A stretch of 64,000 bases of DNA from the NCBI RefSeq assembly GCF_001708965.1, contig NZ_LVJW01000003.1:2211834-2275833 (forward strand). Direction: 5' to 3'. Of the stretch, positions 56,669 to 63,671 are shown one piece after another (the stretch's first letter is position 1; each line of letters begins with the position of its first letter). A program made the position numbers and the translations under genes. The notes under the pieces were generated by a model that was not told where the DNA came from, did no database searches, and saw only the letters and a list, made by a program, of their open reading frames with translations. Origin of the DNA: Candidatus Thiodiazotropha endoloripes (lineage in GTDB: Bacteria > Pseudomonadota > Gammaproteobacteria > Chromatiales > Chromatiaceae).

Positions 56669-57448
56669 ATGAGAAAAAAAAATACAATTTCCGATTTCCA
56701 CATCACAACCCAGCTGTTGTGGGCCTTTTTATGGTTACCAATTGCGGGCTTAGCGGAACCGGCCAATAACCTTAGTGAGTCGTTACGCGAATCCCTGCAA
56801 CAGCAGGGATGGCAGGAGTACACCGCTGCGGATGGTAGTGTTATCTATCGTCAACCGAAAAAAGAGATTGCCACTGACATTCCGTCAGGAAAAAGAGAAA
56901 CAGCTGAGATACGTAAGTTTGGAGAAGCGTTGCAGAACCACGGATGGCAGGTTGAATGGGATTCAGATAACACATTAATTTTGATCCCTGCAACGACAAC
57001 GCCCCCCTCAGATAAGAGCCCGAATGCAACTCCGCAGATAACCACAGCTCCGTTTGAGACTATGACAGACAATCTGCCAAGTGACTTGTCAGGCTTTAAA
57101 TACTGGCATATCGAGCGAGATCAGCGGGGAGCACTGCTTTTTCATCCGGTGGATATTTCTGCCTTAGAAGATCAACCACAAGCATCTACTAATATACAAC
57201 AAACAGAGTGCCGCATTGATCACTTCCAACTTACCAGTGGGTCGCTGCCGGTTGATCAATGGTCTGAAGCACAGGATGTTGCAAAACAGTGGCTCAACAC
57301 AACGGGAGCGACGGGGCTTCAGGTGGGCCGCATCCGTAAGATAAATCGCATCTATCTGGTCAGCATTGTTGGAGAATCTGAACCCTACCCACTCGAACAC
57401 CAACTGGCAATTCGTGCTTCCGATGCGTCCGTCGTCCTAATTGAGTAG
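56669..57448 (+). CDS. Secreted protein with three GW/GF hairpin repeats, function unknown
   Basis: The 259-residue protein has a signal peptide (to about 31, PIAGLAEPA) and three similar units: LQQQGWQEYTAADGSVIYRQ, LQNHGWQVEWDSDNTLILIP and GFKYWHIERDQRGALLFHP. Each starts with Gly-aromatic, then a turn and a beta strand ending in Pro. A C-terminal domain (about 165-259) has one Cys (QTECRIDHF). It sits under its own sigma-54 promoter and divergent from the kinase gene. No family is recognised. GGAGGAGG precedes the ATG. Confidence 0.7.
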   Translation: MRKKNTISDFHITTQLLWAFLWLPIAGLAEPANNLSESLRESLQQQGWQEYTAADGSVIYRQPKKEIATDIPSGKRETAEIRKFGEALQNHGWQVEWDSDNTLILIPATTTPPSDKSPNATPQITTAPFETMTDNLPSDLSGFKYWHIERDQRGALLFHPVDISALEDQPQASTNIQQTECRIDHFQLTSGSLPVDQWSEAQDVAKQWLNTTGATGLQVGRIRKINRIYLVSIVGESEPYPLEHQLAIRASDASVVLIE

Positions 57449-57449
57449 T

Positions 57450-57488
57450 GATAGAGATAGAATACCCTGATCATAATTCATCTCTATC
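57450..57488. terminator. Possible hairpin after the 56669 gene
   Basis: GATAGAGAT (57450-57458) pairs with ATCTCTATC (57480-57488) over a 21-nt loop, immediately after the stop codon. No T-run follows; it abuts the palindromic repeat. Confidence 0.35.
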
Positions 57489-57666
57489 TAGGGCCTGTTA
57501 TTACGAAACCGATCTGCCCGGCTGAGGTTCATTTTCATCCAGCACGACAGAATGGGTGTGGTGCGGTTGTCATCAGGGAAAAGGAGGAACAGCCGAACAC
57601 TCCCCCTAATTGATGGACCCTTTTCCATAATTAAAGAGTCGATTGAAATCGTCCTAACAGGCCCTT
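57489..57666. repeat. Diverged copy of the palindromic repeat
   Basis: The left end TAGGGCCTGTTATTACGAAA (57489) and right end CCTAACAGGCCCTTA (about 57652-57666) match the 4341 element. The inside keeps an ACAGAATGGGTGTGGTG-like segment comparable with CAGAATGAGCGTCGTG there, but much of the symmetry is lost. Confidence 0.7.
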
Positions 57667-57757
57667 AAAACAGACATGAGGAGTGGTTGGTAAACACCAT
57701 CCTTCCACTCCCCGGTTTGGGTCTGCCTGCAAATTGCATAGGGGTAACAGCCCTGTA

Positions 57758-57770
57758 TGACGAAATGTCA
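57758..57770. promoter_or_regulatory. Putative upstream activator site C (UAS)
   Basis: TGACGAAATGTCA, a variant of the palindrome, lies 254 bp before the sigma-54 promoter at 58017, in the upper enhancer range. Confidence 0.5.
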
Positions 57771-57913
57771 GTCAATCAAAATCTTATCCAAAGCTGAAAT
57801 GTAAACTGCTAAATATCGTCTAAGCGAATGAAAAATAATATTTAAATTCTATCTCAACCCAAATCCTTGACGATTCTGCAATCGCAACATGTTTAAACCG
57901 ACTCACTACAGCA

Positions 57914-57926
57914 TGACAAATCGTCA
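57914..57926. promoter_or_regulatory. Putative upstream activator site D (UAS)
   Basis: TGACAAATCGTCA lies 98 bp before the sigma-54 promoter at 58017, and with site C gives two activator sites for this promoter. Confidence 0.65.
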
Positions 57927-58016
57927 GAGTAATAGATTCAGGCATTATCTGAGATAGAGCTTTAAAATCAAAAAAAACCCTTAGAAATCAATAGAGAAAA
58001 TCTAAAACCTACTCAC

Positions 58017-58032
58017 TGGCATAGCCCTTGCC
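58017..58032 (+). promoter_or_regulatory. Sigma-54 promoter for the small secreted and Met-Gly repeat genes
   Basis: TGGCATAGCCCTTGCC has exact GG-N10-GC spacing and a full TTGC -12 box. The start would be near 58044, about 45 bp before the 58089 gene. Confidence 0.8.
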
Positions 58033-58088
58033 TTGTAACTCTTGCCAACCTGTACTGATAACAAAGACGAATCGAGGAGGGTTTTAGA

Positions 58089-58373
58089 ATGCGGCTGTTA
58101 GCTACTGCCTGCACTGGTCTGTTTGTATTACTTCCACTACAGCTCATGGCTGGTTATCCCGTAGCTGGTCTAGAGCCTTCCAAACGGCCAATGAATGCAC
58201 CGGTCATGAAACAGGTATCGCGTAATAAAGCTTGGTACCAATCATCCTTGACAGGTGTTCAACAACCCTACCCCAGAAGTCTCCACTTCCTTGACAACCA
58301 AGGTAACTGGTACACACCTTTCACCCGCCCAGGCATGAGAGGTCCATATGATATTCGTCAATGGCATCAGTAG
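58089..58373 (+). CDS. Small secreted protein of unknown function
   Basis: The 94-residue protein has a signal peptide (LLATACTGLFVLLPLQLMAG) and a mature part of about 73 residues rich in aromatics, Pro and Arg (KRPMNAPVMKQ, GNWYTPFTRPGMRGPYDIRQ). It has no Cys after the signal. GAGGAGGG sits just before the start region. It directly precedes the Met-Gly repeat gene and shares its sigma-54 promoter. The aromatic-Pro-Gly-Met string (TRPGMRG) recalls the QPSGMSG and YPASGMSG junctions of that protein. No family is recognised. Confidence 0.7.
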   Translation: MRLLATACTGLFVLLPLQLMAGYPVAGLEPSKRPMNAPVMKQVSRNKAWYQSSLTGVQQPYPRSLHFLDNQGNWYTPFTRPGMRGPYDIRQWHQ

Positions 58374-58407
58374 CGTTGGTATCAAATAGAACCAAGCTCG
58401 ATTGATG

Positions 58408-58423
58408 TGGCGACTACAAAGCA
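58408..58423 (+). promoter_or_regulatory. Weak sigma-54-like element before the repeat gene
   Basis: TGGCGACTACAAAGCA keeps GG-N10-GC spacing, but the -12 box is AAGC rather than TTGC. It could be a secondary promoter; chance is possible. Confidence 0.35.
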
Positions 58424-58478
58424 GTGAACGGTTCTTTATTTAAGGTATAAAAATTTACTACAACTAGAGGCGAAAACT

Positions 58479-59489
58479 ATGAAAATTATTCGAATGCCAA
58501 ACCTGAAAGGAGTGATCAAAGCGATGGGGATGGTCGTAGCACTTGCTGTTGCCCCGCTCGCTAGCGCAGGCATGAGTGGTATGTCCGGTATGGGCGGCAT
58601 GTCCGGTATGGGTGGCATGGGCGGCATGTCCGGTATGGGTGGCATGTCCGGTATGAGCGGCATGGGTGGCATGTCCGGTATGAGCGGCATGGGTGGCATG
58701 TCCGGTATGAGCGGCATGGGCGGTATGTCCGGTATGAGCGGCATGGGTGGCATGTCCGGTTACTTCAAGATCACCCCCCAGGGACAGATTTTCTTCTATC
58801 CTGCTAGTGGCATGTCCGGTATGAGTGGCATGGGCGGTATGTCCGGTATGAGTGGCATGGGCGGTATGTCCGGTATGAGTGGCATGGGCGGCATGTCCGG
58901 TATGAGCGGCATGGGCGGCATGTCCGGTATGAGTGGCATGGGCGGTATGTCCGGTATGAGTGGCATGGGCGGCATGGGCGGCATGTCCGGTATGAGTGGC
59001 ATGGGCGGTATGTCCGGCATGAGTGGCATGGGCGGCCAGTGGGTTTGGCAGCCTTCAGGCATGAGCGGTATGTCCGGCATGGGCGGTATGTCCGGTATGG
59101 GTGGCATGGGCGGTATGTCCGGCATGGGCGGTATGTCCGGCATGGGCGGTATGTCCGGCATGGGCGGTATGTCCGGCATGGGTGGTATGTCCGGCATGGG
59201 CGGTATGAGTGGCATGTCCGGCATGGGCGGTATGAGTGGCATGGGCGGCATGAGCGGTATGTCCGGTATGGGCGGCATGTCCGGTTACTTCAAGATCACC
59301 CCCCAGGGACAGATCTTCTTCTACCCGGCTAGCGGCATGTCTGGCATGAGCGGTATGGGTGGCATGAGTGGTATGTCCGGTATGGGTGGCATGAGTGGCA
59401 TGTCCGGTATGGGTGGCATGTCCGGTATGGGTGGCATGTCCGGTATGTCAGGTATGGATGGCATGTCAGGAATGAGTGGCTGGCGTTAG
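58479..59489 (+). CDS. Secreted (Met-Ser/Gly-Gly)n repeat protein
   Basis: The 336-residue protein has a clear signal peptide (VVALAVAPLASA, cleavage near residue 30). Nearly all the rest is the tripeptide MSG or MGG in tandem, so Met and Gly recur every third residue. The run is broken by YFKITPQGQIFFYPAS at 95-110 and again, identical in protein, at 270-285, and by QWVWQPS at 187-193. There is no Cys or haem site. The DNA units are 9 bp, varying AGC/AGT/TCC and GGC/GGT, so the array is old enough to have codon drift. A three-residue Gly period would suit a polyglycine-II or collagen-like helix with a methionine face. Metal binding, an envelope or a fibre role are all possible; nothing is proved. 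GAGG precedes the ATG. Confidence 0.9.
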   Translation: MKIIRMPNLKGVIKAMGMVVALAVAPLASAGMSGMSGMGGMSGMGGMGGMSGMGGMSGMSGMGGMSGMSGMGGMSGMSGMGGMSGMSGMGGMSGYFKITPQGQIFFYPASGMSGMSGMGGMSGMSGMGGMSGMSGMGGMSGMSGMGGMSGMSGMGGMSGMSGMGGMGGMSGMSGMGGMSGMSGMGGQWVWQPSGMSGMSGMGGMSGMGGMGGMSGMGGMSGMGGMSGMGGMSGMGGMSGMGGMSGMSGMGGMSGMGGMSGMSGMGGMSGYFKITPQGQIFFYPASGMSGMSGMGGMSGMSGMGGMSGMSGMGGMSGMGGMSGMSGMDGMSGMSGWR

Positions 59490-59500
59490 TCGACTGTTTG

Positions 59501-59549
59501 TGACTGGTATATCCAGTCATAACACTCCCCAGAGCGCAGGGACGCGCTC
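59501..59549. terminator. Two hairpins after the repeat gene
   Basis: TGACTGG-N5-CCAGTCA (59501-59519) and GAGCGC-N6-GCGCTC (59532-59549) follow the stop codon within 60 bp. Neither has a T-run, so they may stabilise the upstream mRNA or reduce read-through rather than terminate fully. Confidence 0.5.
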
Positions 59550-59606
59550 GAATCCTAATAATTAAATTTCATATTTTCCAATAGGGCTTCATCTGAGGAA
59601 GATCTA

Positions 59607-60398
59607 ATGATTTTACCCATCAGGACCTTGATTCCACTACTATTGCCGATGCTGTTATCAATTGATCCGGCTTTTGCCCGTGATATTGGTCCTGAAGATT
59701 ACGAACGATCACGTTGGCACCCAATTCATTTCAAACCGGATATCGATAACGCAAAAGATGAACAGTGCCTCAGCTGCCATCAAGAGATACTGGACAGGAA
59801 GGTACTGAATCAGTCACCGGCAGGCATTACATCGACAGAAGTTTTGGCCTGGTATCAAACCCTGTCGACCTATGAAGGTGAGCAGGAGACCTTTCATCGC
59901 CGCCATTTGGTGACACCACTGGCAACCGAGCTGATGGATTTAAAATGCAACACCTGCCACCAGGGTAATGATTTAAGAGAAGAGGCGGTGATACCACCAG
60001 ACCATGACAACCAGGATCTGACACTTCGTAAATCGGTCAATCCGGACATCTGCCTGATGTGCCACGGAGCGAATGCCTATGAACTGATGGGCCTTCCCGC
60101 TCCATGGAGAGAATCGCGAAAAAACTTTCAAAACAACTGCCTTCTCTGTCACTCCTATATCCGCACTGAGCGGCACCAGGTCAACTATTTGAAAGCGGAA
60201 GCCATAGAGGCTGCCGGTAAAGCGAATTCAGATGTCTGTTACGGCTGTCATGGTGGTCGTCAATGGTATCGCATTGCCTACCCCTACCCCCGACATCCCT
60301 GGAAAAGCATGTCGAAAGTCACCCCAGGATGGGCCAGGGATAGACCAACCGAATCGGAACCCAGGTTCCGGAAAGAGATCCAGCAGGCAGCAAACTAG
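59607..60398 (+). CDS. Periplasmic pentahaem cytochrome c
   Basis: The 263-residue protein has a signal peptide (LLLPMLLSIDPAFA) and five CxxCH sites: CLSCH, CNTCH, CLMCH, CLLCH and CYGCH. Extra histidines (WHPIHFKPD, HRRHLV, HDNQD) could be distal ligands for bis-His haems. It should carry electrons to or from the molybdoenzyme whose gene starts 26 bp after it. No known multihaem family fits exactly by eye. Confidence 0.87.
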   Translation: MILPIRTLIPLLLPMLLSIDPAFARDIGPEDYERSRWHPIHFKPDIDNAKDEQCLSCHQEILDRKVLNQSPAGITSTEVLAWYQTLSTYEGEQETFHRRHLVTPLATELMDLKCNTCHQGNDLREEAVIPPDHDNQDLTLRKSVNPDICLMCHGANAYELMGLPAPWRESRKNFQNNCLLCHSYIRTERHQVNYLKAEAIEAAGKANSDVCYGCHGGRQWYRIAYPYPRHPWKSMSKVTPGWARDRPTESEPRFRKEIQQAAN

Positions 60399-60423
60399 CA
60401 ACCGCTGACAGCGTGAGGTACGG

Positions 60424-62988
60424 ATGAGTATAGAAAAACTGACCCAGAGTCTGAATGAGCGATTGAATCTCTCCCGGCGCTCATTCCTGAAATCTGCAGC
60501 CGTGGGTGGCGCATCATTGGCTGCCGGTGGTTTGGTGGAAATGAAGACTGCCAAGGAGGCCAAAGCATTTGCCTACGAACCCTATCCGACAGACGATCAA
60601 CTCGAAACGGTGGTAACCAGTTGTGCCCATAATTGTGGCTCAAGGCATATGTTGGTCGCCCATAAGTGGAATGATGTGATCGTGCGTCTCTCCACGGACG
60701 ATGGTCGCTACCAGCGGAATGGCCACTTCGGTAAGGACGATAACGAAGAACCGCAACTGCGTGCCTGCCTTCGAGGGCGCTCCTATCGGCAACGGCTCTA
60801 CTCAGCTGAGCGCCTGCTCTACCCCATGATGCGGGTTGGCAAGCGGGGTGAGGGGAAATTCAAACGTATCTCATGGGATGAGGCCCTGACGCATGTAGCC
60901 AGTAAAATGGTCGAGATCAAGGACACTTACGGGCCTACCGCTCTGGTAGACCAAAGTTACGCCGGCGCCTCTTATGGGGTGCTGCATAAATCCGATCAGA
61001 TCGAGGGCCTGCTCGGCCGCTTTCTGGGTATGTTTGGCTGTAGAACAAGCTCATGGTCGGTACCCTCCTACCAGGGAACCACCTTCAGCTCACGTATGAC
61101 CTTTGGCACCATTGAGGATGGCAATGAGGATGATACCTTTGCCCATTCGGATCTGATGATCATGTGGGGTTGGAATCCCGCCTACACCTTCCATGGCGGC
61201 AATACCTTCATGTACATGCGCATGGCCAAGCAGCGCGGTTGTAAATTTGTCTTGATCGATCCCCAATACACCGACTCTGCAGCCGCTTACGACGCCTGGT
61301 GGATTCCGATTCGACCCAATACGGATGCGGCGATGATGGCGGGCATGGCCCACTATATCTTCACCAACGATCTGCATGACCAGGAGTTCATCGACAAATT
61401 CTGTCAAGGCATGGACGCTGGGACAATGCCGGACTGGGCCAAGGATAAGGAGAATTTCAAGGACTATATCCTGGGCAAATATGACAATGAACCCAAAACA
61501 CCGGAGTGGGCCTCAAAAATCTGCGGTGTGCCGGCCGAAGACATCATCAAACTGGCGGATATGTATGCCCGTACCAAACCTGCGGCACTGAAGGCATCAT
61601 GGGCACCGGGAAGAAATGCCTATGGTGAGCAATACAACCGAATGGCTGCTGCCCTGCAGGCGATGACCGGTAATATCGGCATCCTTGGTGGCTGTGCTGA
61701 GGGTGTTGGCAAGGCCTGGCATGCCGAAGCAGTGGCATACCCTTACGATCAATACTCCAACATCTGGTTTCAGTCCATAAAATCTGATCGCTGGGCCCAC
61801 TGCGTACTCAACTATCCTAATGTAAAAAGAGAAGAGATAGGACTATGGCCCCGCCAGGACAATACCGACGGGCAGATCCCGAATATCAAAGGCATCTTCT
61901 GGCAGGGGTCCGACTGGTTCAATCAACTTACAAACATCAATAAAGAGATTGAGGCGATCAACAAGCTGGAACTGGTGGTCTGCATGGACTCAACCATCAC
62001 TCCATCGGGCTTGTATGCCGATATCCTGCTGCCCATAGCTACGCACTTTGAGCGCCATGATGTGGCACTGCCCTGGTATAAAGGGCACTACTACATCCAT
62101 CGTCCCAAGGTGATAGAGCCGATGGGTGAATCGAAAACTGATTTCCAGGTTTTCACTGAACTCGCCTACCGAATCGGTGGTGATGTATTCGGTCAGGCCT
62201 TTAACCCAAAAGCAAACCGAGACTATTTTCATGTCAATGACAATGTGGATGAAGCCTATCTGAAGGAGTGGTGGGAAAAGAAAGTGATAGGCCACCAGCA
62301 TGTGGATATGTCCTGGGATGAGTTCAAACAACGAGGCGTCTATAAATTCAAACTCGACCAACCGCACGTTGCCTTCAGGGAACAAATAGAGAACGGTAAA
62401 GCGTTCCAGACCCCTTCCGGCAAGATTGAAATACTGGCCTCACAACTGGCACAGATCACCGATTGGAAGAAAACCATGTATGGCTACGAGATCCCCTACA
62501 TACCTAAATGGATCGAGCCCTGGGAATCTCTGAACAGTCCAAAGACCAGTGAATTTCCCTTTCACCTGATCTCACCCCACCCTCGATGGAGAACCCACTC
62601 CATATTCAACAACTGCAGCTGGTTACGTGAGACTTACGAACAAGAGGTAACACTGAATGCCGCAGATGCTAAAAAACTTGGTATCAGAACCGGTGATACA
62701 GTTGAAATCTGGAACAAACGTGGCCGGGTTGTGGTACCGACCTATGTTACAGAGCGCTGCATGCCAGGGGTGGCAGTACTGCATGAGGGAGTATGGATCG
62801 ATCTGGACGCTGAGGGTGTCGACCGGGCGGGTAACCCGGACATGTTGACCCTGGACGAGCCAAGTCCAGCCGGAGCATTCGCGTACAATACCGTATTGTG
62901 CAATATCAAGAAAACGGACCTGGAACATCGGCCTGGTTGGGACCAGTTGGCCACATCCCGAGCACATGTGTTTAGGCGTGACCTTTAG
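60424..62988 (+). CDS. Tat-exported DMSO-reductase-family molybdoenzyme, DmsA-like
   Basis: The 854-residue protein has a Tat signal (LSRRSFLKSAAVGG, R18-R19) and the full bis-MGD enzyme layout. DmsA-like landmarks are ACLRGRS, LIDPQYTDSAAAYDAWWIPI and a DmsA-type stretch RPNTDAAMMAGMAHYI. The likely Mo ligand is a Ser in TTFSSRMTFG (S222 or S223). The cluster motif is C67-x3-C71-x3-H75-x39-C115: the third Cys of the normal CxxxCxxxC is His (codon CAT). The C-terminal MGD domain is complete (NAADAKKLGIRTGDTVEIWN). It should act in the periplasm; oxidation or reduction and the substrate are unknown. Neighbours are a pentahaem cytochrome, a ferredoxin and a chaperone. Confidence 0.88.
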   Translation: MSIEKLTQSLNERLNLSRRSFLKSAAVGGASLAAGGLVEMKTAKEAKAFAYEPYPTDDQLETVVTSCAHNCGSRHMLVAHKWNDVIVRLSTDDGRYQRNGHFGKDDNEEPQLRACLRGRSYRQRLYSAERLLYPMMRVGKRGEGKFKRISWDEALTHVASKMVEIKDTYGPTALVDQSYAGASYGVLHKSDQIEGLLGRFLGMFGCRTSSWSVPSYQGTTFSSRMTFGTIEDGNEDDTFAHSDLMIMWGWNPAYTFHGGNTFMYMRMAKQRGCKFVLIDPQYTDSAAAYDAWWIPIRPNTDAAMMAGMAHYIFTNDLHDQEFIDKFCQGMDAGTMPDWAKDKENFKDYILGKYDNEPKTPEWASKICGVPAEDIIKLADMYARTKPAALKASWAPGRNAYGEQYNRMAAALQAMTGNIGILGGCAEGVGKAWHAEAVAYPYDQYSNIWFQSIKSDRWAHCVLNYPNVKREEIGLWPRQDNTDGQIPNIKGIFWQGSDWFNQLTNINKEIEAINKLELVVCMDSTITPSGLYADILLPIATHFERHDVALPWYKGHYYIHRPKVIEPMGESKTDFQVFTELAYRIGGDVFGQAFNPKANRDYFHVNDNVDEAYLKEWWEKKVIGHQHVDMSWDEFKQRGVYKFKLDQPHVAFREQIENGKAFQTPSGKIEILASQLAQITDWKKTMYGYEIPYIPKWIEPWESLNSPKTSEFPFHLISPHPRWRTHSIFNNCSWLRETYEQEVTLNAADAKKLGIRTGDTVEIWNKRGRVVVPTYVTERCMPGVAVLHEGVWIDLDAEGVDRAGNPDMLTLDEPSPAGAFAYNTVLCNIKKTDLEHRPGWDQLATSRAHVFRRDL

Positions 62989-63005
62989 TCCTGGAGGAGA
63001 GATCG

Positions 63006-63671
63006 ATGACAAGCAATAAAGACAAAGCCAGGATTAAAGCTGCGGTAAAGCGTCGTAAACGTGAGACCTATACACCGGTTGTACCCGATAAACAGCTTGG
63101 ATTTGTACACAACAATGTCGACTGTATCGGCTGCCGGGCTTGTGAAATCGCCTGTAAAGATAAAAATGGACTGGCGGCCGGACCAAGGTTCAGACGGGTT
63201 CAATATATCGAAGGTGGCACCTATCCGGACGTCTATGCCTATAAGGTCAATATGTCCTGTAACCATTGTGAATCACCAGCCTGTCTGCCAACCTGCCCCA
63301 CAGGGGCGATATTCAAACGTCAGGAGGATGGCATCGTCGATATCGATTCCACGCTGTGTATCGGTTGTCGACGTTGTGAGGCGGCCTGTCCATTTGGTGC
63401 GCCACAGTTTGATCCAAACGATAACATCGTCAAGAAGTGTAATATGTGCGTGGATGAGATCGAGGCGGGGCGTAAGCCATATTGTGTCATGGCCTGTATG
63501 ATGCGGGTGTTGGATATCGGGTCCATCGATGAAATCTGGAGGGGTAGCTTAGACACCGTAGCAGTCGGTCCTACAGACAAAGTCTCGAAACAAGTCAAGA
63601 ACATGGCAAACATAGAGCTGACCAAACCATCGATCGGATTTGTGGCGCATAGCAAAGGAAAGGTCAAATAA
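63006..63671 (+). CDS. DmsB-like four-cluster ferredoxin subunit
   Basis: The 221-residue protein has four Cys groups: CIGCRACEIAC (C40, C43, C46, C50), CNHCESPACLPTC, CIGCRRCEAAC and CNMCVDEIEAGRKPYCVMAC. It is the electron-transfer partner of the DmsA-like enzyme. It has no Tat or Sec signal of its own, so it is probably exported folded with the catalytic subunit. GGAGG precedes the ATG. Its stop overlaps the next start (TAATG). Confidence 0.9.
   Translation: MTSNKDKARIKAAVKRRKRETYTPVVPDKQLGFVHNNVDCIGCRACEIACKDKNGLAAGPRFRRVQYIEGGTYPDVYAYKVNMSCNHCESPACLPTCPTGAIFKRQEDGIVDIDSTLCIGCRRCEAACPFGAPQFDPNDNIVKKCNMCVDEIEAGRKPYCVMACMMRVLDIGSIDEIWRGSLDTVAVGPTDKVSKQVKNMANIELTKPSIGFVAHSKGKVK

Noticed and set aside
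58436-59278. Minus-strand frames rich in Pro-Met-Pro and Ile-Pro repeats
   Set aside because: They are the reverse complement of the Met-Gly repeat gene; the plus-strand frame has a signal peptide, ribosome site and promoter.
58479-59489. CRISPR-like array
   Set aside because: Repeats are contiguous 9-bp in-frame codons without unique spacers and lie within a gene.
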